NCBI RefSeq assembly: GCF_001787335.1
Contig: NZ_CP014674.1
Span: 2,617,501-2,681,500 of the forward strand
DNA from: Kozakia baliensis
GTDB taxonomy: Bacteria > Pseudomonadota > Alphaproteobacteria > Acetobacterales > Acetobacteraceae
Direction of reading: 5' to 3'
Length of the DNA: 64,000 nt
Under the pieces are notes generated by a model. It saw only the letters and a list, made by a program, of their open reading frames with translations. It was not told where the DNA came from and did not search any database. Numbering within the stretch: position 1 is the stretch's first letter; each line of letters starts with the position of its first letter. Position numbers and translations under genes: made by a program. Below, piece by piece: positions 1 through 9,133 of this stretch.

Positions 1-328
1 CGTCGATAAAGACGATATCGAGCGGCACAAGCGTATTGCGCATCCACATTTCCGTATTCTGCGGCTGCGCCCAGAGGAACAGCATCCCGCGATCCGCCGG
101 AAGCGTCGTCCGAAACATTTCGCCAACTTCCTGCTGACGAGGCGTTTTGGCCAACTCGACGGAAAAGACATGTTTCGTCCCGTCTTTGCCCGTAATCGTC
201 AAAGGCGCGCGCTCAAGTTCGGCTTGAGCCGCACTCACCGGCTTTTCCGCTGGCGGCTGCGCTGAGGCGAGAGACGTCGTCAACACCCAGCTGACCATAG
301 CCAATCCGCCAGACCGCAATAATGACAT
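1..328 (-). CDS. DUF192 family secreted protein (3' end cut by window)
   Basis: The reading frame enters from the left window edge, so its C-terminal end is missing. What is visible starts with a signal peptide of about 23 residues ending in Ala-Ser-Ala, then a DUF192 (COG1430) domain with the typical GMLF and WMRNTLVPLDIVFID motifs. The family is small, exported or periplasmic, and of unknown biochemical function. I chose the ATG at 328 because AGGAAG lies 7 bases upstream. An in-frame ATG at 343 overlaps the stop of the preceding metallo-hydrolase (ATGA) and would add five residues. Either way the two genes are translationally coupled. Confidence 0.85.
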   Translation of the reverse strand, partial: MSLLRSGGLAMVSWVLTTSLASAQPPAEKPVSAAQAELERAPLTITGKDGTKHVFSVELAKTPRQQEVGEMFRTTLPADRGMLFLWAQPQNTEMWMRNTLVPLDIVFID

Positions 329-339
329 GTAAAACTTCC

Positions 340-984
340 TCATGAGATCAAGAACGGATTGTTGCGGCGTTCTTCAATAATGGTGGTCGGCATACCATGA
401 CCAGGAAGGACCGTTACGTTATTCGGCAGAGTCAGCAACTTCTCCCGTATGGCCGCAATGAGCGCGTTATGGTCGCCATAAGCGAAATCCGTGCGCCCCA
501 CCACGCCACGAAACAGCGTGTCACCAACAATCGCCAGACGATTGGCGCGGTTGATAAAAACCACATGTCCTGGCGTATGGCCCGGCACAAGAGCCACTTC
601 AAATTCTTCTCCAAGAAAACGAAGCTTTTCTCCATCTTTCGTGTAGCGGTCGGGATGGGCATTGAAGAAACCACTCAACCCGAATGCCGCCGCTTGATCC
701 TCGATATTTTCCATAAGGAATTTATCTCGAATATCAGGGCCGATAAGCGGCACGCGCTCTCCCTGCTGCTCGGACAAAAGACGACGCAATTCATCCGCGC
801 CTCCTGCGTGATCAAGGTGCCCATGCGTCAGCAAAATCGCCTCGACGGTCAGGCCGTCCAATGCACGCACCAACTCCGGCACATCTCCGCCAGGATCGAT
901 GACGATGGCGCGATTTGTCGCCGGATCGTCCAGAATTGTGCAATTCTGACGCAACGGCGTGACTTGAACGGTTTGAGCGCGCAA
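340..984 (-). CDS. MBL-fold metallo-hydrolase (glyoxalase II-like, YcbL type)
   Basis: A 214-residue metallo-beta-lactamase fold protein. Metal ligands are visible: H54, H56, D58, H59 (HGHLDH), H136 (PGHTPGH), D155 (GDT) and H196 (PGHG), the set of a two-metal hydrolase. The family hydrolyses thioesters such as S-lactoylglutathione, but substrate is not certain here. The open frame extends to an ATG at 1068, but that extension is Arg-rich and unlike the family; a TTG at 984 preceded by GGGAGG with 8-base spacing gives the usual length of about 215 residues, so I use it. It runs into the DUF192 gene with an ATGA overlap and is divergent from ridA. Confidence 0.88.
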   Translation of the reverse strand: MRAQTVQVTPLRQNCTILDDPATNRAIVIDPGGDVPELVRALDGLTVEAILLTHGHLDHAGGADELRRLLSEQQGERVPLIGPDIRDKFLMENIEDQAAAFGLSGFFNAHPDRYTKDGEKLRFLGEEFEVALVPGHTPGHVVFINRANRLAIVGDTLFRGVVGRTDFAYGDHNALIAAIREKLLTLPNNVTVLPGHGMPTTIIEERRNNPFLIS

Positions 985-1153
985 GAATCGGCCCTCCCTG
1001 TTGGAACGATGTCCCCGAATCGGGGCGTCTCTGGCGCGATACCGTGCACAAGAACGCGGCGCAAGCATGGATCGCCTTTCCCGTTGACCAGCCTAGACGC
1101 CCGGCCCACACTTCGTCGCGTCGAAATCCTTTTCTTTTCGGGAGACATTTTCC

Positions 1154-1504
1154 ATGAGCCGAATCCTCCGTACCGAACCCAACCCGATTTTATCGAAGGT
1201 GGTCGAATATCACGGTTTCGTTTTTACGCAGGGCGTCGTTCCGCGTAATCTTGATGCCGATTTCAAGGCACAAACGGCGGATGTATTGAAGCAGCTTGAT
1301 GAATTGCTTGAGCAACACGGCACCGACAATACGCGAATCCTGCAAGCGCAAATCTGGCTCAAGAATATCGACGATCGCACAGCGCTGAATGAGCAATGGG
1401 CCGCATGGCTACCGAAGGATGCCGCCCCGGCGCGCGTCTGCGTTCAAGCTGTACTGGCGGACCCACGCGTGTTGGTCGAAATCATGCTGATCACCACCAA
1501 ATAA
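1154..1504 (+). CDS. RidA family protein (short, YoaB-like type)
   Basis: A 116-residue Rid/YjgF/UK114 protein, a full-length single domain. The family forms trimers; RidA itself deaminates reactive enamine/imine intermediates released by PLP enzymes. Conserved Arg94 (in ARVCVQ) and Glu109 (VEIML) sit where the RidA active-site Arg and Glu lie, so imine hydrolysis is possible. The start ATG has GGGAGA about 9 bases upstream. It is divergent from the MBL hydrolase; the 169 bases between them must hold both promoters. A second, longer Rid protein occurs at 31953. Confidence 0.9.
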   Translation: MSRILRTEPNPILSKVVEYHGFVFTQGVVPRNLDADFKAQTADVLKQLDELLEQHGTDNTRILQAQIWLKNIDDRTALNEQWAAWLPKDAAPARVCVQAVLADPRVLVEIMLITTK

Positions 1505-1520
1505 GCCATCCAGCCTCAAA

Positions 1521-1547
1521 TAGGAGACGATTTAGAATTGTCTCCTA
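1521..1547. terminator. hairpin after ridA, terminator-like
   Basis: TAGGAGACGATT and AATTGTCTCCTA form a 12-pair stem with one G-U pair around a 3-base loop, 17 bases after the ridA stop. An A run rather than a T run follows on the plus strand, so it is not a canonical intrinsic terminator for ridA; it may act as an mRNA-stabilising hairpin. Confidence 0.4.
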
Positions 1548-1653
1548 AAAAACACAGAATTTTCGCGAAAAGTTCTGCACGTATGTCTTGCCAGTTATGC
1601 AAGAACATTGTTACCTGTATGCAACACGCATAAATCGCCGCACCCAGGAAATA

Positions 1654-2409
1654 ATGAACGTGAAGCAGAGAAGTTGCCTAAAATATCTCCGTAGGCCGTT
1701 TTTTTCTTCTCTGACTCTACTGTCATTGCTTTTTGGAAACGTTATTGCAACGCCGCAGGCTGAAGCCCGGCATGCAGTTCACAGCCATCGCGTATTCCGG
1801 ACGACCCATTTTACACCGCGCAGCCATTACCGCATCGCGAGTGTCATTCAATGCGTCGCTTACGCCAAAGCCGCTTCGGACGTCATCCTGCACGGTAACG
1901 CGCGAGACTGGTGGTATAATGCGCGCGGCGTTTATGCACGCGGCTCTGCGCCGGAGCCGGGTTCGGTCCTGAACTTCCGCCCGATTCGTCGCATGCCGCT
2001 CGGTCATGTCGCTGTGGTGCGCTCCATTGAAGACAGCCGCACGATCGTGATCGACCAGTCACATTGGGCGCAACGCGGAATCGCACATAATGTGCATGTC
2101 ATCGACGTCTCACCCAATAATGACTGGAGCGCCGTTCGCGTCGCCTTGAACAACAACGAAGGCACTTACGGCAGCATCTATCCGACATACGGCTTCATCT
2201 ATGGCCGCCCCGACGATGGAAGCATGATGGCGAACAACGCGCCCGTCTCCGCCCCGATCCGTCATGCCATGGCACACCGTACGATCAGCAGCCGCACGGT
2301 CAGCGACGGCGATTTCTCCGCGCTGCGTCATCCCCTGGCGACGACCGAAGTCGCGGAAGCGCCGGACGATGCCTTCAGCGCCGATGCGCCGAATCGCAGC
2401 CTGCGCTAA
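1654..2409 (+). CDS. secreted CHAP domain protein (putative peptidoglycan amidase)
   Basis: A 251-residue protein with a basic N-terminus, a hydrophobic stretch at about 16-33 and a signal-peptidase site near Ala-Glu-Ala at 36-38. Residues about 62-150 form a CHAP (NlpC/P60-superfamily) domain: Cys67 in IQCVAYA and His118 in GHVAVV are the expected catalytic pair, with an Asp at 134 (IDQSHW) as likely third residue. CHAP enzymes cleave peptidoglycan amide bonds. The last 70 residues are low complexity. Open frame exists upstream to 1588, but the ATG at 1654 gives a proper signal peptide and has AGGAA close by. Confidence 0.82.
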   Translation: MNVKQRSCLKYLRRPFFSSLTLLSLLFGNVIATPQAEARHAVHSHRVFRTTHFTPRSHYRIASVIQCVAYAKAASDVILHGNARDWWYNARGVYARGSAPEPGSVLNFRPIRRMPLGHVAVVRSIEDSRTIVIDQSHWAQRGIAHNVHVIDVSPNNDWSAVRVALNNNEGTYGSIYPTYGFIYGRPDDGSMMANNAPVSAPIRHAMAHRTISSRTVSDGDFSALRHPLATTEVAEAPDDAFSADAPNRSLR

Positions 2410-2426
2410 GCCAATTGGCACAAACC

Positions 2427-2460
2427 ATAAAAAAAGGCCGGTTTCCCCGGCCTTTTTTTA
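2427..2460. terminator. bidirectional intrinsic terminator
   Basis: A run of A, then AGGCCGG, a short loop and CCGGCCT followed by a run of seven T. The symmetry means it can stop transcription from both the CHAP gene on the plus strand and rlmH on the minus strand, whose stop codon overlaps the T run. Confidence 0.9.
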
Positions 2461-2913
2461 TGGCCGAGCGGCCCGATGATAAGGGTGATTGGCGCTAATG
2501 GCCCGCGCACGATAAAGCTGTTCAGCCAGCAACCCGCGCACGAGCATATGCGGCCAAGTCAGCTTTCCTAACGATAGCGTGGCGTCCGCCCGTTCGATCA
2601 GGCTTGCATCCAAACCCTCCGCGCCACCAATAACGAAGCAGAGCGGACGCCCCGATTCCAGCCAACGTTCCACCATTCCCGAGAAACCGAGACTGTCCGG
2701 AGTCGCACCGCCTTCATCCAGTGCGACGACGAGCGCGTTAGGGGGGCAGGCCGAAAGCAGCGCTGCCGCATCCTTGCGCCGAATCTCCTGTGCCGAACCA
2801 CGGCTTTCAGAAATTTCCGTCATCTCCAGACGTGGGCGCAACCGTGCAGCATATCGCTCGAACAAATCGCGCTCCGGGCCTTTTTTCATACGCCCGATCG
2901 CAATGAGTCGCAT
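2458..2913 (-). CDS. rlmH: 23S rRNA pseudouridine-1915 N3-methyltransferase RlmH
   Basis: A 151-residue SPOUT-class methyltransferase of normal length. The SAM-binding knot segment [10 protein letters not shown] lies at 93-102 and the family-typical C-terminal HPYHR at 143-147. It methylates pseudouridine 1915 of 23S rRNA in helix 69 of assembled 70S ribosomes. It is the last gene of a minus-strand run proA-nadD-rsfS-rlmH, 9 bases after rsfS, and ends in the shared terminator. Confidence 0.97.
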   Translation of the reverse strand: MRLIAIGRMKKGPERDLFERYAARLRPRLEMTEISESRGSAQEIRRKDAAALLSACPPNALVVALDEGGATPDSLGFSGMVERWLESGRPLCFVIGGAEGLDASLIERADATLSLGKLTWPHMLVRGLLAEQLYRARAISANHPYHRAARP

Positions 2914-2922
2914 GAAATAGCC

Positions 2923-3387
2923 TTAGAGGTCGGTCGTGGCCGATTCGTCCGCTTCGGACTCATCCAATTCTACGCCCCACATCCGCTCCAAACCGTAGAG
3001 AACACGGCTATCGGGCTTAAACAGATGCACGACGATATCGCCAGCGTCGATCAGAACCCAATCCGAACCGTTCGCGCCCTCAATGAGAATGCGTTTAATA
3101 CCGGCTTCATTGAGCTTGCGCTCCAAATGGGTCGCCATGGCAGTGATCTGGCGATCGACAAGTCCTGTCGCAATCACCATACGATCGGCAAAACTGGCGC
3201 GGCCCGTCAGATCCAGCACGACGATGTCTTCCGCCTTATCGTCTTCAAGGCTCGCCTTGATAACGGACAAAGCATTTTCCAGCGCGGCGCGTTCCGACGC
3301 CTCACGCGTTACTTTCGCACCACGCTTGGGGCCGGCGGCTGCGGCTTTTTTTCGCGGCGTTCCAGCCGATTTCGCCGCCTCAGCCAA
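2923..3387 (-). CDS. rsfS: ribosome silencing factor RsfS
   Basis: RsfS/Iojap (DUF143) binds ribosomal protein uL14 and blocks subunit joining in starvation. The conserved domain covers about residues 33-140 (DIVVLDLTGR, FADRMVIATG, GSDWVLIDAGDIVVHLF). The N-terminus is a basic, Ala/Lys-rich extension. The start is uncertain: TTG at 3387 is the first conventional start after the in-frame nadD stop at 3493, but it has no Shine-Dalgarno sequence. The same frame stays open and of similar Ser/Thr/Pro/Arg composition back to nadD; an ATC at about 3471 has CGGAG 8 bases upstream. The true protein may therefore be up to 28 residues longer. Confidence 0.93.
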   Translation of the reverse strand: MAEAAKSAGTPRKKAAAAGPKRGAKVTREASERAALENALSVIKASLEDDKAEDIVVLDLTGRASFADRMVIATGLVDRQITAMATHLERKLNEAGIKRILIEGANGSDWVLIDAGDIVVHLFKPDSRVLYGLERMWGVELDESEADESATTDL

Positions 3388-3492
3388 AGACGCGGCAGAA
3401 GTGGAACTTACGGAAGACGCCTTGCTGCGGCGGGTGGGGCTGGTGGCCTCGGAAGGGGGCTTTCTGGCGATGGCTCGAACTCCGGTTGAGAA

Positions 3493-4110
3493 TCATGACG
3501 ATGCGGCGGCCGGATACTGGCCTAAATCTCGCAACGCAGTGGCTGATATACCGTTTTGCGGCGCTGGAAGAAAAGTCCAGGCATTACCTTTATAAAACTT
3601 CAAAATCGGCGCGCGACACGCAGGCTGGCGAAAATGTCCTAGAACATGCGCAGCCTTCCCCGTCAGCGCCGGAACATTGCTGCCCGGGCGCGGCACCACC
3701 ACGATCGGCACCAAATGCGCCAACTTGCGCCAACGACGCCACCGCGTAAAAGACGCCAAACCGTCCGCGCCCATCAGCCACACAAAACGCGCGCGCGGGA
3801 ATCGTTGCCTCAAAAGCGCAACCGTTTCCACCGTATAACGTCGATGCAGCCGCGATTCGATATCCGTCGCGATAATGCGGCGGCCATCCGCAATCATGCG
3901 CGCACTGGCGAGACGATCGACAAACGGCGCCATCCCGGCGCGTGCCTTAAGAGGATTGCCGGGCGAGACCATCAACCAGACCTGATCGAGCTTCAGGTGC
4001 CGCAATGCATAGCGCGCCAGTTGCAAATGGCCCGGATGAGCGGGGTTGAACGAACCGCCGAGCAATCCGATCGCCACATTGCGCTGATCGCCATAAGTAG
4101 GAATCGACAC
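3493..4110 (-). CDS. nadD: nicotinate-nucleotide adenylyltransferase NadD
   Basis: A nucleotidyltransferase that makes nicotinate adenine dinucleotide from nicotinate mononucleotide and ATP in NAD synthesis. GGSFNPAHPGH at 18-28 is the (H/N)xGH-type ATP-binding motif, and ISATALR near the C-terminus is the second signature. GTG at 4110 lies just after the proA stop and gives about 205 residues; an upstream in-frame GTG at 4140 would overlap proA by 26 bases. NadE, the enzyme for the following step, is also in this window at 23656. Confidence 0.95.
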   Translation of the reverse strand: MSIPTYGDQRNVAIGLLGGSFNPAHPGHLQLARYALRHLKLDQVWLMVSPGNPLKARAGMAPFVDRLASARMIADGRRIIATDIESRLHRRYTVETVALLRQRFPRARFVWLMGADGLASFTRWRRWRKLAHLVPIVVVPRPGSNVPALTGKAAHVLGHFRQPACRAPILKFYKGNAWTFLPAPQNGISATALRDLGQYPAAASS

Positions 4111-4114
4111 GAAA

Positions 4115-5371
4115 TCAGGCGCGTATCTGGCCGTTCCCACGCACTTCGTAGCGAAACGTGGTCAGTTGCTCCAACCCGACCGGCCCGCGCGCATGCAGCT
4201 TGCCCGTCGAAATACCGATCTCCGCACCGAAGCCGAACTCACCCCCATCGCAGAACTGCGTCGACGCATTCCACATCACCACGGCGCTATCGGTGCCATT
4301 AAGGAACTTCTCGGCGGTTTCGGCATCTTCGGTAATGATCGCCTCGGTATGACCGCTGCCATGATGCGCGATATGCGCCAATGCCTGCTCGACTCCATCC
4401 ACCACCGCGACCGACAATTTAGCATCCAACCACTCGGTAGAAAAATCCTGCGCATTGGCAAGCGGAAGATCAGGCCTGATGGCCCGTGCGCGTTCGTCCA
4501 CGACAAAAGCGCATCCAAGTTTGCTCAAATCATCGATCAAGGTCGGCAACAAACTCGGAGCGATTGCCTCATCGATAAGAAGCGTTTCCGTCGCCCCACA
4601 AATCCCGGTTCGGCGCATCTTGGCATTTGCCAAAATCTGACGGGCCATATCCGGGTTCGCTCGTGCATCAATATAAGTGTGGCAAAGACCCTCCGCGTGG
4701 GCGAGCACCGGAACGCGCGCTTCCCGCTGCACGCGCTCGACCAACGATTTGCCACCTCGCGGAATAATCAGGTCGATCATGCCCGCCGCGTCCAACATAG
4801 TCGCAACATAGGCGCGGTCCGTATCCGGTACGATTTGCACGCACGCTTCGGGCAAATGCACCGCGCGCAATCCTTCTTCGATCGCCTTTTGAATCGCACG
4901 CGCGGAATGAAAACTTTCCGACCCACCGCGCAGAATCACCGCATTGCCGGATTTGATGCACAACCCCGCTGCATCCGCGCCGACGTTAGGGCGGCTTTCG
5001 TAAATCATCCCGATCACGCCGATCGGCACCGCCACACGCCGGATCAACAAACCATTCGGGCGCGTCCATTCCGACAATACCCGCCTAAGGGGATCGGGCA
5101 GTTCGGCGATTTCTTCCAACCCTTTCGCCATGGCTTCCACGCGCGCTTGATCAAGCGTCAGCCGATCGCGAAACGCCGCATTGGCTTGAGAAGCCGCTAC
5201 ATCGCGCGCATTCGCTTCCAGGATCTCGGCAGTCTGCGCCCGCAACGCATTCGCCGCCGCACGAAGGGCCGCATCCCGCTGATCGGTTGGCGAAACCGCC
5301 AGCACGCGCGCAGCGACACGCGCCGCTTTCGTCAGGATGTTCATTCCCGTGGCAGGCGCCAGAGCGTCCAT
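4115..5371 (-). CDS. proA: glutamate-5-semialdehyde dehydrogenase ProA
   Basis: 418 residues, normal for the gamma-glutamyl phosphate reductase family. It reduces gamma-glutamyl phosphate to glutamate semialdehyde with NADPH, the second step of proline synthesis. The catalytic Cys is in RTGICGATETL, and the cofactor-binding SRPNVGADAAGLC segment is clear. ATG at 5371 has AAGGA 8 bases upstream. It heads the proA-nadD-rsfS-rlmH run, an order common in Alphaproteobacteria. The next proline enzyme, ProC, is at 15415; ProB is not in the window. Confidence 0.97.
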   Translation of the reverse strand: MDALAPATGMNILTKAARVAARVLAVSPTDQRDAALRAAANALRAQTAEILEANARDVAASQANAAFRDRLTLDQARVEAMAKGLEEIAELPDPLRRVLSEWTRPNGLLIRRVAVPIGVIGMIYESRPNVGADAAGLCIKSGNAVILRGGSESFHSARAIQKAIEEGLRAVHLPEACVQIVPDTDRAYVATMLDAAGMIDLIIPRGGKSLVERVQREARVPVLAHAEGLCHTYIDARANPDMARQILANAKMRRTGICGATETLLIDEAIAPSLLPTLIDDLSKLGCAFVVDERARAIRPDLPLANAQDFSTEWLDAKLSVAVVDGVEQALAHIAHHGSGHTEAIITEDAETAEKFLNGTDSAVVMWNASTQFCDGGEFGFGAEIGISTGKLHARGPVGLEQLTTFRYEVRGNGQIRA

Positions 5372-5426
5372 GTCAGCGATCCTTCAAACCTATCATCTGG
5401 GCTATCTTATACTGGAAACGTTACGA

Positions 5427-6566
5427 TCACGAGAAGCGAAGCTTCAAAGTTGCGGCAACATTGCGCGCCGTGCGCCTAAGATTGATCGCAGCCTCGGCAA
5501 GCGCTTCTTGCAAGGTACACGGATGATCCAAAATGCTAAACACCGCGTGGATGCCATGCCCATGCACGTCTTCAACGCCCTCTCCCAAAGACCCGGCAAT
5601 AGCAATCACCGGGAGGTCGTATCGTTTCGCAAGCTTGGCGACTGCAATCGGCGCTTTGCCGTGAACTGTCTGCCCGTCGATACGACCCTCGCCGGTAATG
5701 ACGAAATCGGCATCCGCTATGAGCTTCTCCAAACCTAAAGCTTCCACGACGATATCGGCGCCTGGCCGAAGATGCGCGCCCATCAGCGCGACAGCACTGG
5801 CTCCCGTACCGCCCGCTGCGCCGATACCGGGACGATCAACCAAGGGCTGCCCCGTAAATTCCTCAAGGAAATGCCCGTAATGCCCCAAAGCGGAATCCAG
5901 CGTAGCGACCATTTCAGGCGTCGCCCCCTTCTGAGGGCCGAAAACCGCCGACGCCCCGGATGGGCCGGTTAAAGGGCTTCGCACGTCGCAAGCCAACTCA
6001 AGGCGCGTCTCATGAAGGCGTGAATCCAGGCCAGTCGTATCGATCCGCGCCAAATCGGCGAGTGCCGCGCCCCCCGGTGGTAATTCATTCTCCTGAGCAT
6101 CACGCAACGATACGCCAAGCGCTTGCGCCAAGCCTGCGCCACCGTCATTGGTCGCGCTACCGCCCAGCGCCACGATAATATGACGACATCCTTCGTCTAA
6201 GGCCGCGCGAATGAGTTCACCCACGCCATAGGTGGTGGCATGAAGCGGATCGCGCTTTTCATGCGGCACCAATGCCAGCCCAGCCGCCTCCGCCATTTCG
6301 ACGATTGCGGTACGGCCCTGCCCCATGATCGCGAAATGCGCGTTGACGGATTGTCCGAGCGGCCCCCGAACGATACGCCGCTCGATCCGGCCGCCCGAAG
6401 CTTTTGCAAGAATTTCCGCCGTGCCTTCACCCCCATCGGCCATGGGGCTTTTAAGATAAGTAGCATCGGGAAAAATCCGCCGGAAACCGAATTCGATCTC
6501 CTCAATAACCTCGAAGGCGGACAGGCTCTCTTTAAAGGAATCGCAAATAATGGCGATTTTCATCAT
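5427..6566 (-). CDS. glxK: glycerate 2-kinase (GarK/GlxK family)
   Basis: About 379 residues, full length for the glycerate kinase type 1 family, which phosphorylates D-glycerate to 2-phosphoglycerate and links glyoxylate/tartronate metabolism to glycolysis. Diagnostic segments are IICDSFKESLSA at the N-terminus, the SPMADGGEGTAEI motif and FVITGEGRIDGQT in the second half. The open frame starts further up at 6590, but an ATG pair at 6566/6563 has GGGAG at proper spacing and begins with the conserved beta strand. It lies 72 bases after ychF on the same strand; function there is not related, so shared transcription would be read-through. Confidence 0.93.
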   Translation of the reverse strand: MMKIAIICDSFKESLSAFEVIEEIEFGFRRIFPDATYLKSPMADGGEGTAEILAKASGGRIERRIVRGPLGQSVNAHFAIMGQGRTAIVEMAEAAGLALVPHEKRDPLHATTYGVGELIRAALDEGCRHIIVALGGSATNDGGAGLAQALGVSLRDAQENELPPGGAALADLARIDTTGLDSRLHETRLELACDVRSPLTGPSGASAVFGPQKGATPEMVATLDSALGHYGHFLEEFTGQPLVDRPGIGAAGGTGASAVALMGAHLRPGADIVVEALGLEKLIADADFVITGEGRIDGQTVHGKAPIAVAKLAKRYDLPVIAIAGSLGEGVEDVHGHGIHAVFSILDHPCTLQEALAEAAINLRRTARNVAATLKLRFS

Positions 6567-6638
6567 GAATGCTCCCTGGCGCCCATTCAAAACGCATGGG
6601 CGACGAAATCAAGGAAGCATTTCGTGTTCTCGTCCGCT

Positions 6639-7733
6639 TCACACGTTGAAGCGGAACAACAACACATCTCCATCCTGCACGACGTATTCCTTGCCTTCGA
6701 TACGCAGCTTTCCGGCTTCCTTAGCGCCCGCTTCACCACCACAGGCGATGTAATCGTCATACGCCACGGTTTCGCAGGCAATGAAGCCACGCTCGAAATC
6801 GTTATGAATGACAGCGGCCGCCTGAGGTGCCTTCGTACCCGCCGTAATCGTCCAGGCGCGCGTTTCTTTGGGCCCGACCGTGAAGTAGGTGCGCAGCCCA
6901 AGTAAGCCGTATCCGGCGGCAATGACGCGATCGAGACCGGAATCCTTCAGGCCGAGTCCGTCCAGGAACTCCGCCCGGTCTTCCTGCGGCAACTGGCTCA
7001 CTTCCGCTTCGATCGCGGCGGAAACGACGACCACGGCAGCGCCTTCGGCTTCCGCACGTTTTCTGACCGCTTCGGAATGCTTGTTGCCCGTCGCAGCGGA
7101 GGCCTCCTCCACATTGCAAACATAAAGCACCGGCTTGGTGGTCATGAGTTGCAAACGACGCGCCGTCTCTTCTTCCCCAGCAGGAATGGCGGTTCGGGCA
7201 GGCTTTCCGTCCCGCAGCGCCGCTATAATCGGCCCCATGATCGTAAGCTGCTGTTGGGCTTCACGGTCATTGCCGCGCGCGCGCTTCTGCAACTGCGTTT
7301 CGCGCTTTTCCAACGATTCCAGATCGGCCAGCATCAATTCGGTTTCGATGATCTCCGCATCGCGCACCGGATCGACGCCACCTTCGACATGAGTGATGTC
7401 ATCATCTTCGAAGCAGCGCAAAACATGGATAATGGCATCCACTTCGCGGATATTGCCCAGGAACTGGTTGCCCAACCCCTCGCCACGCGAAGCGCCGCGC
7501 ACCAAGCCCGCGATATCCACGAACTCAAGACTCGTCGGCAGAATTTTCTGCGATTTGCCGATTTCCGCCAGCTTCTGGAGCCGTGTATCCGGCACCGCGA
7601 CGCGGCCTACGTTCGGCTCGATCGTACAAAACGGGTAATTGGCCGCCTGGGCCGCCGCCGTTTCGGTCAGAGCATTGAAAAGGGTCGATTTGCCGACATT
7701 GGGCAATCCGACGATGCCGCAATTAAAGCCCAT
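6639..7733 (-). CDS. ychF: redox-regulated ATPase YchF (OLA1 family)
   Basis: A 364-residue Obg-family P-loop protein, normal length. The P-loop GLPNVGKS is at 9-16, with the Asp of switch II in the [10 protein letters not shown] segment, then a coiled coil and a C-terminal TGS domain (residues about 280-364, [13 protein letters not shown]). YchF prefers ATP, binds ribosomes and is linked to oxidative stress. The start overlaps the pth stop (TGATG), with GGGGAG 8 bases upstream, so translation is coupled to pth. The rplY-pth-ychF order is common across proteobacteria. Confidence 0.96.
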   Translation of the reverse strand: MGFNCGIVGLPNVGKSTLFNALTETAAAQAANYPFCTIEPNVGRVAVPDTRLQKLAEIGKSQKILPTSLEFVDIAGLVRGASRGEGLGNQFLGNIREVDAIIHVLRCFEDDDITHVEGGVDPVRDAEIIETELMLADLESLEKRETQLQKRARGNDREAQQQLTIMGPIIAALRDGKPARTAIPAGEEETARRLQLMTTKPVLYVCNVEEASAATGNKHSEAVRKRAEAEGAAVVVVSAAIEAEVSQLPQEDRAEFLDGLGLKDSGLDRVIAAGYGLLGLRTYFTVGPKETRAWTITAGTKAPQAAAVIHNDFERGFIACETVAYDDYIACGGEAGAKEAGKLRIEGKEYVVQDGDVLLFRFNV

Positions 7734-8320
7734 CAGCGCTTCTCCCCGCAAAGCATGGCGACTTTGGTCATAAACGCTTCCGGCTCACTCTTGGCCAAGA
7801 GCGGCGCGGCATCCGCAACCGCGTCCAGAAGCGTTTCCAATTCGTTTTGTTCGGCCTTGGCGAAATCGCCCAGAACATGGCCCGTCACACGGTCTTTATG
7901 ACCGGGATGGCCGATACCCAGGCGCACACGCCAATAATTCTGATCGTTCAGCGTGCGGTCCATCGACCGCAAACCGTTATGTCCGGCCGCCCCGCCACCA
8001 CGCTTGACTCTGACCTTCGTAAACGCAAGATCGAGTTCGTCATGGAAAGCGGTGATATCGCTCACCGGCAGCTTGTAGAAACGCGCTGCCTGTTGAACGC
8101 TATCGCCCGAAACATTCATATACGTCATCGGCTTCAAAAGCAGGATTTTCTGCCCAGCAATAGTGCCTTCGGCCGTTTCACCGCGAAAGCGGGCGCGCCA
8201 AGGCGAAAAGCCATAACGTTCCGCAATGCGCTCCACCACCATGAAGCCAATATTATGACGTTGTTTCCGCATACCGGGCTCAGGGTTGCCGAGCCCGGTC
8301 CAGAGCAGCATCGCCGCCAC
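7733..8320 (-). CDS. pth: peptidyl-tRNA hydrolase Pth
   Basis: 195 residues. Catalytic His22 (RHNIGF) with Asp94 (HDELD), plus Asn69 (YMNVSG) and Asn115 (GHNGLRS), match the four key residues of bacterial Pth. It recycles peptidyl-tRNA that drops off ribosomes. It begins 12 bases after rplY and ends overlapping ychF, so the three form one translation-related operon. Confidence 0.97.
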   Translation of the reverse strand: MAAMLLWTGLGNPEPGMRKQRHNIGFMVVERIAERYGFSPWRARFRGETAEGTIAGQKILLLKPMTYMNVSGDSVQQAARFYKLPVSDITAFHDELDLAFTKVRVKRGGGAAGHNGLRSMDRTLNDQNYWRVRLGIGHPGHKDRVTGHVLGDFAKAEQNELETLLDAVADAAPLLAKSEPEAFMTKVAMLCGEKR

Positions 8321-8332
8321 CCTTATGCAGTC

Positions 8333-8986
8333 TTACTTCTTCTTCGCGCCCGGCTTGGCCGCAGCGGCCTCTGCCTCGGCAGCAGCCTTCGCAGCGGCTT
8401 CCGCTTCCATCTCGGCGTCAACCGTCGGCGGCGCGATGGTCGCGATCACGAAGTTCGGCAGTTGCAGAACAGGCGTCACGTTTTCCGTGCCCTTGAGGTC
8501 GTCCCAACGCACGTTGTCGTGGATGTCGAGCTGGCTCAGATCCACCGTGAAGCTGTCCGGAATGTGCTCTGCGTCCACCATGACTTCCACCGTGTGGCGC
8601 ACGAGGTTGAGCACGCCACCGCGCTTGATGCCCGGAGCGTTTTCTTCGCCCGTCACATGAATCGCAACGGTCACGTGGACCTTCTCACCGGCCGCAAGGC
8701 GCTGGAAATCGATATGGATCGGCGCGTCGGATACCGGATGCAGCTGCACTTCACGCATCAGCGCGCGGATCGGGCCGCCTTCCAGGTTCAGCTCATACAA
8801 GCGCGAACGCCAACCGCCACGCACCATTTCCTTGTGAATGACGCGGGGGTCGATGGAAATCAGGCTCGGTTCTTGCTTGGCGCCATACACGACACCCGGC
8901 ACCAGACCGGCACGTCTCGTTGCGCGCGCTGCCCCCTTACCAGCCTTCGCGCGCGAGGAGACCTCGAGAGAAGTCAAATTAGCCAC
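8333..8986 (-). CDS. rplY: 50S ribosomal protein bL25 (Ctc form)
   Basis: 217 residues: an N-terminal 5S rRNA-binding bL25 domain (about 1-95) followed by the TL5/Ctc beta domain (about 100-190) and an Ala/Glu/Lys-rich tail with a charged C-terminus. GTG start at 8986 with AGGAG 6 bases upstream. It is the first gene of the rplY-pth-ychF operon. A 147-base untranslated stretch separates it from the phosphatase gene upstream and should contain its promoter. Confidence 0.96.
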   Translation of the reverse strand: MANLTSLEVSSRAKAGKGAARATRRAGLVPGVVYGAKQEPSLISIDPRVIHKEMVRGGWRSRLYELNLEGGPIRALMREVQLHPVSDAPIHIDFQRLAAGEKVHVTVAIHVTGEENAPGIKRGGVLNLVRHTVEVMVDAEHIPDSFTVDLSQLDIHDNVRWDDLKGTENVTPVLQLPNFVIATIAPPTVDAEMEAEAAAKAAAEAEAAAAKPGAKKK

Positions 8987-9133
8987 GTTACACTCCTAGA
9001 TTCGTTGCGCGCAGGCCTCCAGGGGTGCCGGCGCGAGGGGCGGCCTTAACCGAAAGACGCAGGAAAAGCAACAAAACCCACGCATTTCAGCCCCGATTCC
9101 AGCAAAATTATCTGCATTCGGGAAAACGCAACG

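Noticed and set aside
985-1068. 28-residue upstream extension of the MBL hydrolase from ATG 1068
   Set aside because: Arg-rich and outside the fold; TTG 984 has GGGAGG at good spacing and gives family length.
1154-2409. Toxin-antitoxin pair idea for ridA and CHAP gene
   Set aside because: The CHAP protein has a secretion signal and Rid proteins are metabolic; nothing supports a toxin module.
4166-5479. 437-residue plus-strand ORF opposite proA
   Set aside because: Antisense shadow of a clear proA gene; His/Arg-rich with no family and no ribosome-binding site.
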